DNA of 64,000 bases from Chloroflexota bacterium. GTDB taxonomy: Bacteria > Chloroflexota > Anaerolineae > Anaerolineales > Anaerolineaceae. Below the pieces are notes generated by a model. It had not been told where the DNA came from. It did no database searches and worked only from the letters and a program-made list of their open reading frames with translations. Every line of letters begins with the position of its first letter. Positions within the stretch are counted from its first letter, which is position 1. A program made the translations under genes and the position numbers. This document shows, piece after piece, positions 17,302 through 25,039 of this stretch. Location of the stretch: assembly GCA_009773005.1 (NCBI GenBank), contig WOUT01000012.1, positions 1 to 64,000 of the forward strand, written 5' to 3'.

Positions 17302-17784
17302 GCTCCGAATAGCTTTTTATGCACATATTGTATAAAAACTGTGGATAACTCACTATTTTCTGTTGATAAAAGTAACAAAATGTGAAGAACTTTGGTTAAT
17401 TAAACGAGAGTCTCTGTGGAGAAATCTAAAAATTATCCACTAGAAAAAATGTGTTTTGGAGGGAATTATGAAAATTCAACAATTATACCCATTCCATACA
17501 CATTGATTTTGTAGAAAATATTGCGGTTAAAACACCAGATATGGGGGAGTGAATATAAATGACCCCTAAATACACGCAAGGAAAATCAAAAATCCATGTT
17601 TATCCACTTATCCACAGTCCCTATTACGATTACTATATTAATTAATTCTAATAATAATAAGATGTATATACAACCTCAAGTTCATGCTTGAAACTGCCTG
17701 ATATTTCTTGTACAATTTGTATAGTTTAGGAAAATTGCCCCCATGGCTTTATAGATCAAGCGTTGATCCAGAAGGGAGTGGAAA
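17302..17784. other. Candidate chromosomal replication origin (oriC)
   Basis: This 483-base AT-rich gap has no gene and a cluster of DnaA boxes. Perfect TTATCCACA occurs at 17340-17348 (minus) and 17608-17616 (plus). TTATCCACT occurs at 17433-17441 and, overlapping the perfect box, at 17600-17608. One-mismatch boxes are TGTTGATAA 17361-17369 and TGTGGAGAA 17415-17423. A very AT-rich tract follows (17620-17665, attactatattaattaattc...), suitable as an unwinding element. This arrangement matches established bacterial origins. dnaA is not in the window, but parS sites and dnaN are. Inference is strong on sequence, unproven functionally. Confidence 0.75.
17600..17616 (+). promoter_or_regulatory. 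Two overlapping DnaA boxes
   Basis: TTATCCACTTATCCACA: a TTATCCACT box shares its final T with a perfect TTATCCACA box. This is the densest part of the cluster and lies directly next to the AT-rich tract. Confidence 0.75.
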
Positions 17785-18048
17785 ATGGATGTCATCAAAG
17801 TCAAAGCCAATTCTCGCACAGCTGCTGTCGCGGGGGCCATTGCGGGAGTTATGCGTGAACACAAACACGCAGATGTTCAGGCGATCGGCGCAGGTGCGGT
17901 TAACCAGGCGGTCAAGGCGCTCATATTGGCAAAAGGGTATCTTGAGGAAGACGGAATAAAGATCATGTGCCTCCCTGAATTTGTCGATGTTGATATTGAT
18001 GGAAAGGTGCGCACGGCAATCAAGCTCGTGGTTGATCCATTGCCCTAA
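17785..18048 (+). CDS. spoVS: Stage V sporulation protein S family (SpoVS)
   Basis: The 87-aa Alba-like protein opens with DVIKVKANSRTAAVAGAIAG and runs full length through the family core IGAGAVNQAVKALILAKGYL. In Bacillus SpoVS is needed for late sporulation and biofilm control. The family is widespread in non-spore-forming lineages, including Chloroflexota and Deinococcus, where it probably binds nucleic acid. GGGAGTG precedes the ATG. It sits directly beside the oriC candidate. I see no sporulation genes nearby, so a sporulation role is not implied. Confidence 0.95.
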   Translation: MDVIKVKANSRTAAVAGAIAGVMREHKHADVQAIGAGAVNQAVKALILAKGYLEEDGIKIMCLPEFVDVDIDGKVRTAIKLVVDPLP

Positions 18049-18106
18049 ATTATTTATTCTCTTTCGATAATACCAGACAAGTCAATGAGAGGCTCGCACA
18101 TCACCA

Positions 18107-18763
18107 TCAGGTGCGTTCTGCTTCTTCGCGGGTGAAGACGACTTCGTCTTTACCGGTTAGTTTTTCTTGCACCTTGTTGATGATCAATTCCAGATGGCGA
18201 GAATGGGCTACATAATCCAGCGCATCAGCCGGGACGGTGAGTACCGGACACAGGGTGAAATGCTCAATCCAGTTTTCGTATATGTCGTTTAGTCTGGAGA
18301 GGTATTCCGGGGCGATCTGCCTCTCATAATCGCGGTTGCGCAGCGCGATACGCTTCAGCAAGGTTGGCACAGAAGCGCGCAAATAGATCACCAAATCAGG
18401 CGGGGGCAGATAATCAGCCAGGGTGCGGTAGAGCGAGCGGTAGGTGGTGTAATCGCGTTCGCTCATTTTATCCTGCGCAAACAAGTTGTGAGCGAAAACT
18501 TCAGCATCTTCATAGATACTGCGATCCTGGATGACTGAACCGGTAGTGCGCACCAGATCCTGATGAATGCGCAGCCGATGTGTTAAAAAGAAAATCTGCG
18601 AATGAAAACTCCAGGAGAGCATGTCTTTGTAAAAATCAGAGATGTACGGGTTTTCGGTGACCGGTTCGTAGAAAGGCTGGCAGTCAAGCCTTTCACAGAT
18701 CATCTCGACCAGCGTGGATTTGCCGACCCCGATGTTTCCCGCGACAGCGATAAATTTCTTCAT
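18107..18763 (-). CDS. Deoxynucleoside kinase (second of two)
   Basis: The 218-aa dNK-family kinase has P-loop GNIGVGKST at residues 8-16, the classical VIQDRSIYEDAEVFA segment (DRS present, unlike the paralogue), and lid RNRDYERQI. It salvages deoxyadenosine, deoxyguanosine or deoxycytidine by 5'-phosphorylation. The two paralogues flank the oriC candidate within 3 kb. It is convergent with spoVS. GAGGTTGCC lies upstream of its ATG. Confidence 0.92.
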   Translation of the reverse strand: MKKFIAVAGNIGVGKSTLVEMICERLDCQPFYEPVTENPYISDFYKDMLSWSFHSQIFFLTHRLRIHQDLVRTTGSVIQDRSIYEDAEVFAHNLFAQDKMSERDYTTYRSLYRTLADYLPPPDLVIYLRASVPTLLKRIALRNRDYERQIAPEYLSRLNDIYENWIEHFTLCPVLTVPADALDYVAHSRHLELIINKVQEKLTGKDEVVFTREEAERT

Positions 18764-18836
18764 GGCAACCTCACTGGAATTGAAATTATGGAATGCAACG
18801 TCTGGAAAATTATATCATTTTGCATCATGTGGAATC

Positions 18837-18869
18837 AAAAAAGACAGCCTGGTTGTCAGGCTGCCTTTT
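18837..18869 (-). terminator. Intrinsic terminator of the ferredoxin gene
   Basis: On the minus strand GGCAGCCTG-ACAAC-CAGGCTGTC is followed by TTTTTT. It lies 20 bases past the ferredoxin stop. Confidence 0.88.
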
Positions 18870-18888
18870 GAGTTTTCTGTTAAGTGAA

Positions 18889-19059
18889 TTATGCAGGGAC
18901 GCAGGATCCGGTTGGGCAGACATCCGCGCAGGAACCGCAATCCTGGCATTTTGCAGGGTCGATGATGTAGATATCCGCGCCTTGAGAAATGGCGCCTTCG
19001 GGGCATTCGGTTTCGCAGGCACCGCAAGAGATGCAATCAGAGGTGATCTTGTAGGACAT
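18889..19059 (-). CDS. 2[4Fe-4S] ferredoxin (56 aa, not in ORF track)
   Basis: The minus-strand ORF from ATG 19059 to TAA 18889 encodes a complete clostridial-type ferredoxin of 56 residues. Cysteines are arranged as C-IS-C-GA-C-ETE-CP in the first half and C-QD-C-GS-C-ADV-CP in the second, so two [4Fe-4S] clusters are expected. It is a small cytoplasmic electron carrier. AAAGGAAA precedes the start and a strong terminator follows, so it is monocistronic. It was below the length limit of the supplied track. Confidence 0.95.
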   Translation of the reverse strand: MSYKITSDCISCGACETECPEGAISQGADIYIIDPAKCQDCGSCADVCPTGSCVPA

Positions 19060-19254
19060 GATGGTTTCCTTTCATGAATTTATGGATAACTTATTTCCGC
19101 TCGATAGCATAGCACATGGGAAAGGAGAAGTCAATCAAACTGAAATGTGAAATGTCACCAATTCTGCTATTAGATGTCATTTTGAAAAAGTACGAGGAAC
19201 GTAAGTGATATTCCAGTTGACTTGATATAATCATGCTTTATTCTAATCGTTGGG

Positions 19255-20007
19255 ATGATGAACATGCCAGAATTTGGACTTGCACGGATCAAGACTTTCG
19301 CGAAAAAACTAACCCCGGCGCTGCCGGTCATGATGGGTTACCTGCCGGTCGGTTTTGCATACGGCGTGCTGGCGGTCAACGCCGGGCTGACAACGGGCGA
19401 GACGATAATCATGTCTCTGATTGTGTATGCTGGGTCTTCGCAGTTGATGGCGGTGGGCTTTTTCGGGCTGGGGATCAACCCTCTGTCAATCATTCTCACC
19501 ACGCTGGTCGTTAACCTGCGCCATTTGCTGATGAGCGCCTCGCTTTCGCCGCACATGAAACACTGGCGTAAATTGGAAGTGGCGGGGTTCGGTTTTGAAC
19601 TGACTGATGAGACCTTTGCGGTTCACAGCCTGCGTTTTGCAGGTGGAGAAACCGCCGCCCCGCCGGCAATGGCGATCAATTTGGTCTGCCACAGCGCATG
19701 GGTGGCTGGCAGCCTGCTGGGAGCGCTGGCGGGCAACCTGATCTCGGACGTGCGTCCGTTCGCGCTGGACTACGCCCTGCCGGCCATGTTCATCGCACTG
19801 CTGATCCTGCAGGTTCGCAGCCGCTTGCATGTATGGGTGGCGGCGCTGGGCGGGGCAGCTTCGCTGGTTTTGTGGGGAGCGGGTCTGACGCAATGGAATG
19901 TGATCCTCGCAACGGTGATCGGCGCCACAATGGGAGCTGCCGTGGAAACCTGGCACAAAAAAAAGGGTGAGACTCGATCCGCTGCCGGCGCAGGAGCGGA
20001 ATCATGA
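19255..20007 (+). CDS. azlC: AzlC-family branched-chain amino acid exporter subunit
   Basis: The 250-aa membrane protein is of AzlC type: the opening PALPVMMGYLPVGFAYGVLA, YAGSSQLMAVGF, and NLRHLLMSASLSPH are family hallmarks. With AzlD it forms an exporter of branched-chain amino acids or analogues. It overlaps azlD by four bases (ATGA), so the two are coupled. Several Met codons (19255, 19258, 19264) could start it. TATAAT lies at 19226. Confidence 0.92.
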   Translation: MMNMPEFGLARIKTFAKKLTPALPVMMGYLPVGFAYGVLAVNAGLTTGETIIMSLIVYAGSSQLMAVGFFGLGINPLSIILTTLVVNLRHLLMSASLSPHMKHWRKLEVAGFGFELTDETFAVHSLRFAGGETAAPPAMAINLVCHSAWVAGSLLGALAGNLISDVRPFALDYALPAMFIALLILQVRSRLHVWVAALGGAASLVLWGAGLTQWNVILATVIGATMGAAVETWHKKKGETRSAAGAGAES

Positions 20008-20327
20008 CCGACACAGCGGTCTTGATCACCCTGCTGGGGATGGCGCTGGTGACCTATCTGCCGCGCGTGCTGCCAGCCTGGTTTCTACGCGGGCGCAAGC
20101 TGCACCCATTCGTGGAGGCGTGGCTCAAGTACGTGCCAGTGGCGGTGCTGGCGGCGCTGCTGCTGCCTTCGCTGCTGGTGGATGGTGGAAAATTCAAGCT
20201 GGCATGGGACAACCTGTACTTGTGGGCGGCGCTGCCCGCCGGGTTGACCGCCTGGAAGACGCGCAGCATGTTTGCCACGGTGCTGGTGGGCATGGCGGTG
20301 GTGGCGCTGGCAAGACTGTTGATCTGA
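20004..20327 (+). CDS. azlD: AzlD-family transporter subunit
   Basis: The 107-aa protein with about four hydrophobic helices has the AzlD pattern: LLGMALVTYLPRVLPAWFL at the N-terminus and LKYVPVAVLAALLLPSLL in the middle. It is the obligate small partner of AzlC and is encoded with a 4-base stop/start overlap. An inverted repeat (AATAAATTCA / TGAATTTATT, 20351-20397) follows. Confidence 0.9.
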   Translation: MTDTAVLITLLGMALVTYLPRVLPAWFLRGRKLHPFVEAWLKYVPVAVLAALLLPSLLVDGGKFKLAWDNLYLWAALPAGLTAWKTRSMFATVLVGMAVVALARLLI

Positions 20328-20439
20328 ACCTGGAAACAGCCAACATACACAATAAATTCATCAATAATTCATCAGTTCTTCATAACTTGAATTTATTATT
20401 GCTTCTATAAACAGAGTATTTCTCTGAGAAAAAGGAGCA

Positions 20440-20937
20440 ATGAAAATGAAAAAATTAGTAGTAAGTTTGGTAATCGCTGGTGTCTTCATCGCCGCCCTCG
20501 GGACGGCCGCCGTAGTGAACGCGCAAGAACCGACCCCACAGCCAGTCTATGGTCAGGGCGGCATGGGCGGACACGGCATGCGCGGTGGAATGAATGGCGC
20601 CGAAATCGAAAACGAAGCGGTGCACGACCTGATGATGGCAGCCTGGGCTGATAAACTCAATTTATCGGTGGAAGAACTGAACACCCGCACCGAGGCAGGC
20701 GAGAAGCTTTCACAGATCGCGCTTTCAACCGGAATGTCCTTCACGGACTTTTGGACGCTGAAAACCGAGATTCACAGCGCAGTGGCCGAGCAGGCGCTGG
20801 CTGAAGGTTTGATCACCCAGGCAGAAGCCGACCTGATGCAGCAGTCTGACACCCGCCAAATGAACGGCGGCGGAATGCGCGGCGCTGGTTATGGCAGCGG
20901 TTCTAACTGCAGCACTACGTTACCGGTAGCCCCATAG
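20440..20937 (+). CDS. Secreted Met/Gly-rich protein, DUF2680-like
   Basis: The 165-aa exported protein has a signal peptide (MKMKKLVVSLVIAGVFIAAL, cleavage likely after AVVNAQ). A Gly/Met/His-rich low-complexity segment (GGMGGHGMRGGMNG) is followed by a helical pair resembling DUF2680, ADKLNLSVEELNTRTEAGEKL and AEQALAEGLITQAEADLM, and a second GGGMRG tail. The Met/His patches hint at metal binding, but no function is established. GGAGCA precedes the ATG and it has its own terminator. Confidence 0.8.
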   Translation: MKMKKLVVSLVIAGVFIAALGTAAVVNAQEPTPQPVYGQGGMGGHGMRGGMNGAEIENEAVHDLMMAAWADKLNLSVEELNTRTEAGEKLSQIALSTGMSFTDFWTLKTEIHSAVAEQALAEGLITQAEADLMQQSDTRQMNGGGMRGAGYGSGSNCSTTLPVAP

Positions 20938-20956
20938 TTTAGAGAGGCAAGCAGGA

Positions 20957-20992
20957 ACAGAGACTGGCAGAACCGGTCTCTGTTTTGTTTTT
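20957..20992 (+). terminator. Intrinsic terminator after the DUF2680-like gene
   Basis: ACAGAGAC/GTCTCTGT stem followed by TTTTGTTTTT. Confidence 0.88.
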
Positions 20993-21015
20993 CAGCCGGT
21001 ATTGCGGTATATCGC

Positions 21016-21043
21016 TTGACAGGTTGAAAGCATGAATTATAAT
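21016..21043 (+). promoter_or_regulatory. Consensus sigma-70-type promoter of tRNA-Asn
   Basis: TTGACA (21016-21021), 16-base spacer, TATAAT (21038-21043): both hexamers are perfect. The predicted start is about five bases before the mature tRNA. Confidence 0.85.
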
Positions 21044-21054
21044 AATGCTCACGT

Positions 21055-21127
21055 TCCTCGTTAGCTCAATCGGCAGAGCGGGCGGCTGTTAACCGCTAGG
21101 TTCGAAGTTCGAGTCTTCGACGAGGAG
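21055..21127 (+). tRNA. tRNA-Asn (GTT)
   Basis: The cloverleaf folds with acceptor TCCTCGT/ACGAGGA, D-loop TAGCTCAATCGGCAGAGC, anticodon loop CTGTTAA in stem GGCGG/CCGCT (anticodon GTT), and T-arm TTCGAGTC. The discriminator is G, as in bacterial tRNA-Asn. CC follows and the final A is not encoded. Confidence 0.95.
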
Positions 21128-21130
21128 CCT
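21106..21130 (+). repeat. Direct repeat, copy 1 (tRNA-Asn 3' end), att-like
   Basis: AGTTCGAGTCTTCGACGAGG plus AGCCT: the 25 bases of the tRNA T-arm and acceptor end recur exactly at 21356-21380. The flanks AACAAAAAA / TACAAAAAA are also alike. Confidence 0.75.
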
Positions 21131-21166
21131 AACAAAAAATTTGTCCGAATGGACAATTTTTTTGTT
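21131..21166 (+). terminator. tRNA-Asn terminator
   Basis: AACAAAAAATTTGTCC-GAAT-GGACAATTTTTTTGTT forms a long hairpin with a T tract directly after the tRNA. Confidence 0.85.
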
Positions 21167-21355
21167 AATAGGTTTTATCGACTCGGCACTCCCGAGCGTT
21201 TTTTTGCCCCGGAGTTGAATTTACGAAGGGGGAGCGAGGGAGTCGACGAGCAGCTAGGTTTCGATAAAAACTCAACAAGCAAAACCAAAAAAGGGTATAG
21301 GTGTAAGGCTGAAATATTCTCTCGCCAGGTTCAAAGTCCCCCTGCGGGGGATAAT

Positions 21356-21380
21356 AGTTCGAGTCTTCGACGAGGAGCCT
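21356..21380 (+). repeat. Direct repeat, copy 2 (duplicated tRNA-Asn 3' end), att-like
   Basis: A second exact 25-base copy of the tRNA 3' end, without the rest of a tRNA. The 225 bases between the copies have no convincing gene (the ORF at 21149..21499 runs through the repeat). Partial self-complementarity is present: TTTTATCGACTC near 21172 and GAGTCGACGAGC...GATAAAAAC near 21239-21272. This is the footprint expected of tRNA-targeted integration and later loss of the element, or of a decayed tandem tRNA. Confidence 0.7.
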
Positions 21381-21397
21381 TACAAAAAAAAATATAC

Positions 21398-22264
21398 TTA
21401 ACCAGGCATGCTTTTTTGTTTATGGTTCACCGTCAGCAGCACCGCCGCCAGGATCAAGCCGCCGCCCAGCAGCATGACCGGCTGCACCGACTCGCTTAAT
21501 ATCAGCGCTGCCAGCGCCACGGTGACCACCGGTTCGAGGGTGGAAAGCAGCGAAGCGTCCGTTGGGCCGATTATCTTCAACCCCGCCAGGAATGTGGCTA
21601 CTGGTATGATGGTTGCCACCACCGCAATGGCTGCCACCGCCAGCCAGCCGCCGCCGGTTGCCGGCCAGTGCGGACCCCTCGCGGCGGTCAGCCCGCCAAA
21701 GACCAGCGCGGCGGAAGCAAAAATGATCGTGGATGATTGAACGGCGGTGGCTTTCTGCATCACGCCCGTCCCGACGATGATATACACGGCATAAATTGCC
21801 GCCGCCGAGATTGCCAATAATATGCCAGGTAATTGCCCGCCCTGAGGGTTGGCAGTCAACGCCGCCCCGGCAGTGGCCAGCCCCAGCGCCAGCACCTTTT
21901 TGGGCGTCAACCAGGCTTTTAGAAAGATGACTGATAGGATGGAAACGAAAACCGGGTAGAGATAGAGCAGCAGCGCCACCAGCCCGGTGGAAGCATATTG
22001 GATGGCGCTCATAAAGCAGAACGATTGCCCGACATACCCCAATCCACCCATCCCTGCCAGTTGCAGCAGCGTGCGTCCGCGCGGCAAGGGTTCTTTGCGG
22101 ATCGCCATCCAGGCCAGCATCAGCAGGGATGCGATGGTAAAACGCAAAAACAACATCGTGGTCACATCCATGCCGTCGGCATAGGCAAAACGACCGATGA
22201 TGGGCAGCGTTCCAAAAGAGGCCGCCGAGATCACGATCAGTCCAATTCCAACAATGCGCTTCAT
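21398..22264 (-). CDS. EamA/DMT-family transporter
   Basis: The 288-aa inner-membrane protein has ten predicted helices in two EamA repeats (first LIVISAASFGTLPIIGRFAY; second YAVYIIVGTGVMQKATAVQS). It is full length, unlike the damaged relative at 5092..6009, and has no His-rich tail. The family exports amino acids, nucleosides or other metabolites; the substrate is not visible. It faces the tRNA-Asn att-like repeat at its 3' end. Confidence 0.9.
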   Translation of the reverse strand: MKRIVGIGLIVISAASFGTLPIIGRFAYADGMDVTTMLFLRFTIASLLMLAWMAIRKEPLPRGRTLLQLAGMGGLGYVGQSFCFMSAIQYASTGLVALLLYLYPVFVSILSVIFLKAWLTPKKVLALGLATAGAALTANPQGGQLPGILLAISAAAIYAVYIIVGTGVMQKATAVQSSTIIFASAALVFGGLTAARGPHWPATGGGWLAVAAIAVVATIIPVATFLAGLKIIGPTDASLLSTLEPVVTVALAALILSESVQPVMLLGGGLILAAVLLTVNHKQKSMPG

Positions 22265-22471
22265 GCAGGCTATTGTATCAAGAGATCAGAAAGAATAATA
22301 AATTGTCTGCCTGCAAGAATAGAGTAAACGCTTGTCAGGTTTGAAGGGCGAATCTCAATGGCTGTGCGTGAGAAGCCATAACTGAAAAAGCATGTCCAAA
22401 ACGGATGTGCCTATTTTGTTGGGAACCTAAATTCTCCAGGATGTTTAAAAAAACCTGCCCATAAGTGTTGA

Positions 22472-22477
22472 TATAAT
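22472..22477 (+). promoter_or_regulatory. -10 box placing moeB transcription start at its ATG
   Basis: TATAAT at 22472-22477 puts +1 near 22484, two bases before the ATG at 22486. There is no Shine-Dalgarno. The -35 is weak. Confidence 0.45.
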
Positions 22478-22485
22478 TCATTCAC

Positions 22486-23637
22486 ATGACACAATCCACT
22501 TTTACCCAGGAAGAACTCTTGCGCTACTCCCGCCACCTGATGATCCCCGAGGTCGGGCTGGAGGGGCAGAAGCGCCTAAAATCCACCTCCGTATTGATCG
22601 TCGGCGCAGGGGGATTGGGGTCTCCTGCCGCGCTCTACCTGGCTGCCGCCGGCATCGGGCATCTCGGACTTGTGGATGATGACGTGGTGGACGCATCCAA
22701 CCTGCAACGCCAGATTCTGCACGGCAGCCGGCAGATCGGCAAGCCCAAGGTGGATTCGGGCAGGGAGCGCTTGATGGATCTCAACCCATTCATCAAATTG
22801 GATACCTATTGTTCCTCGTTCAACCAAAAGACCGCGATGGAGATCGCCGCCGGGTATGACATTCTGGTGGACTGCTCCGACAATTTCGCGACGCGCTATC
22901 TGATCAACGATTTGTGCGCACTCACTGCCCGTCCGGATGTCTACGGAGCGGTGTACCGCTTCGAGGGGCAGGTGAGCGTCTTTGACGCGCGGCGCGGTCC
23001 GTGCTACCGATGCCTTTTCCCGGAACCGCCCGCTGAGGGCGTGGCGCCGACCTGTGGCGAAGCGGGCGTTTTTGGCGTTGTGCCGGGGGTGATCGGCACG
23101 CTGCAGGCGGCTGAAGTGATCAAACTGGCGCTTGGCGCAGGCGAACCTTTGATCGGCAAGTTCCTGGTTTTTGACGCCCTGGAGATGAGTTTCAGAACCA
23201 TCAAGCTCACCAAAAGGCAAGGCTGCCAATTGTGCGGTGAGCACCCCAAAATCACTCACCTGATCGATTATGAATATTTCTGCTCGATCAATGCCGAAAA
23301 AGCGCTAGACGCACCCGACATGATTACGGTCAAAGAACTGGCTGCGCGATTGAAAGGCGTCAACCCGCCGCTGCTGCTGGATGTGCGCACCCCGGTGGAG
23401 GCGCAAGTATCCGCGCTGGAAGGCGCCGTCATGATCCCGATGGAGCATCTGGCGGAACGCATGGCAGAACTGAACAACTATCGCGAGCGCGAGATTGTCG
23501 TCTTTTGCCGAACCGGCACACGTTCAAAGCGCGCCTTGCATCAGTTGAAGGAGAAGGGGTTTTCCAAGGTGAAGGACCTGACCGGCGGCATCAACGCCTG
23601 GGCTCAGCAGATTGATTTGGATATGTTCCAGTATTAA
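22486..23637 (+). CDS. moeB: MoeB/ThiF-family adenylyltransferase with C-terminal rhodanese domain
   Basis: This 383-aa E1-like enzyme activates the C-terminal Gly-Gly of a ubiquitin-like sulfur carrier (MoaD, ThiS or similar). The N-terminus is RYSRHLMIPEVGLEGQKRLK, and the ATP motif is GAGGLGSP at ~37-44. Zinc cysteine pairs are CYRC and CQLC, and the catalytic region is EAGVFGVVPGVIGTLQA. A rhodanese domain (~residues 275-380) ends with its active-site loop VVFCRTGTRSKRAL, so sulfur transfer is built in. No molybdopterin genes are adjacent, so the carrier it serves is unknown. Confidence 0.9.
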   Translation: MTQSTFTQEELLRYSRHLMIPEVGLEGQKRLKSTSVLIVGAGGLGSPAALYLAAAGIGHLGLVDDDVVDASNLQRQILHGSRQIGKPKVDSGRERLMDLNPFIKLDTYCSSFNQKTAMEIAAGYDILVDCSDNFATRYLINDLCALTARPDVYGAVYRFEGQVSVFDARRGPCYRCLFPEPPAEGVAPTCGEAGVFGVVPGVIGTLQAAEVIKLALGAGEPLIGKFLVFDALEMSFRTIKLTKRQGCQLCGEHPKITHLIDYEYFCSINAEKALDAPDMITVKELAARLKGVNPPLLLDVRTPVEAQVSALEGAVMIPMEHLAERMAELNNYREREIVVFCRTGTRSKRALHQLKEKGFSKVKDLTGGINAWAQQIDLDMFQY

Positions 23638-23642
23638 TTAAA

Positions 23643-23735
23643 AACTGTCATTGCGAACGAACGATGTGCGTGAAGCAATCCCCTCTGAGTCTAATTGCAC
23701 ACTGATGGGGAGTGCTGTCGCAAAGTAAGCTGCTC
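23643..23735. repeat. Dispersed-repeat-like intergenic segment
   Basis: 'tcattgcgaacgaacgatgtgcgtgaagcaatccc' is typical of a dispersed intergenic repeat family in environmental genomes; the same 'gaagcaatc' phrase occurs at 14880. Identification is from memory of such repeats. Confidence 0.4.
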
Positions 23736-23835
23736 ACTAATGATAAAAATGTTTATCGAATAGCAGGTAATCTGTTCGGGTTAGCAGAAATTGTGATATA
23801 AAAGGACTTATATCCGCAATTGAAAGGCCTCCTGA

Positions 23836-24963
23836 ATGCAACCCCAAATCAAAGAAGTCACCACACTTAAAGAACTGCGCACATTTATCCGCTACCCGCA
23901 TCAGCTTTACAAAGGCAATCCAAACTGGGTGCCCACCCTGTTCCTGGATGATTATGAAACCCTGCGGGCAGACAAGAACCCCGCCTTTGACCACTGCAAA
24001 GCCAAATACTGGCTGGCTTATCAAGGCGGCAAATTGGTCGGGCGCGTGGCGGGGATCATCAACCAATTGCATATCGGCAAATGGAACCAGGAATACGCGC
24101 GCTTTAGCTGGCTCGATTTCATCGATGATCTGGATGTTTCAAAGGCGCTTTTGGATACCGTGGAGGCATGGGCGCGCGAGAACCAGTTGATGGCCGTGCA
24201 CGGACCATTAGGATTCACGGATCTTGACAGAGAAGGAATGCTCGTGGAAGGGTTTGATGAACTTGGCACCATGGCGGCTTTCTATAATTACCCTTACTAC
24301 CGCATCCACATGGAGAAACACGGATACGTCAAAGATGTCGACTGGGTGGAATACGAGATGGACGTGCCCTCCGAACCGGTGGAAATCATCACGAAGGTAG
24401 CAGAAGCCGCAATGAAACGCAGCAACCTACATGTGCTTGAGGTAAAACACAAGAAAGACATGCTGAAATATGCCAGCCAGATGTTTGACCTGTTCAATGA
24501 AGCTTATAGCAGCCTGTACGGCGTTGTTCCGCTGACTGAAAAACAAATCGCCCTCTATATCAAACAGTATTTTGGCTTAATCTCGCCTGAGTTTGTGCCC
24601 TTTGTGCTTGACGCAAATGACCGCCTGGTTGGGTTTGGCATTACCATGCCATCGCTTTCACTAGCGCTGCGCAAGTCAAAAGGTGATCTCTTCCCGTTTG
24701 GATTCATTCACTTGCTAAAAGCATTAAAGAAGAATGACCGCGTTGACCTTTACCTGGTGGGAGTTAAGGAGGAATATAAAGGCAAAGGCGTCAATGCCAT
24801 CCTGATGAATAGGATGCACAAGATCTTTCTACAGCACGGCATCACCAAAGTCGAATCCAACCCGGAGCTGGAGACAAATCATCTGGTACAGACGCAGTGG
24901 AAGTATATGGAAAAGCGCCAGCACAAGCGCCGCCGCGTTTTTATAAAGCCGTTAAGCCAGTAA
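23836..24963 (+). CDS. GNAT-like N-acetyltransferase-fold protein
   Basis: The 375-aa protein opens with FIRYPHQLYKGNPNWVPTL, a phrase shared by a large uncharacterised GNAT-like family, and contains the LVGRVAGIINQLH strand. The C-terminal half has a second acetyltransferase-like region (LYLVGVKEEYKGKGVNAILM, matching the Q/RxxGxG/A CoA loop), so tandem GNAT folds are likely. The acceptor is unknown. It stands alone between moeB and arsR. Confidence 0.75.
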   Translation: MQPQIKEVTTLKELRTFIRYPHQLYKGNPNWVPTLFLDDYETLRADKNPAFDHCKAKYWLAYQGGKLVGRVAGIINQLHIGKWNQEYARFSWLDFIDDLDVSKALLDTVEAWARENQLMAVHGPLGFTDLDREGMLVEGFDELGTMAAFYNYPYYRIHMEKHGYVKDVDWVEYEMDVPSEPVEIITKVAEAAMKRSNLHVLEVKHKKDMLKYASQMFDLFNEAYSSLYGVVPLTEKQIALYIKQYFGLISPEFVPFVLDANDRLVGFGITMPSLSLALRKSKGDLFPFGFIHLLKALKKNDRVDLYLVGVKEEYKGKGVNAILMNRMHKIFLQHGITKVESNPELETNHLVQTQWKYMEKRQHKRRRVFIKPLSQ

Positions 24964-25001
24964 CCCGGAATGTATTTTTGAAAATATCAATTTTAGTTCT
25001 C

Positions 25002-25029
25002 TTGACAAATAGACGATTGTCTATATAAT
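25002..25029 (+). promoter_or_regulatory. arsR promoter with overlapping operator palindrome
   Basis: TTGACA (25002-25007), 16-base spacer, TATAAT (25024-25029). The spacer holds ATAGAC-GATT-GTCTAT (25009-25024), a perfect inverted repeat that runs into the -10. A bound ArsR dimer would exclude polymerase. Expected +1 is near 25036, four bases before the ATG. Confidence 0.8.
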
Positions 25030-25039
25030 AAAGACCATA

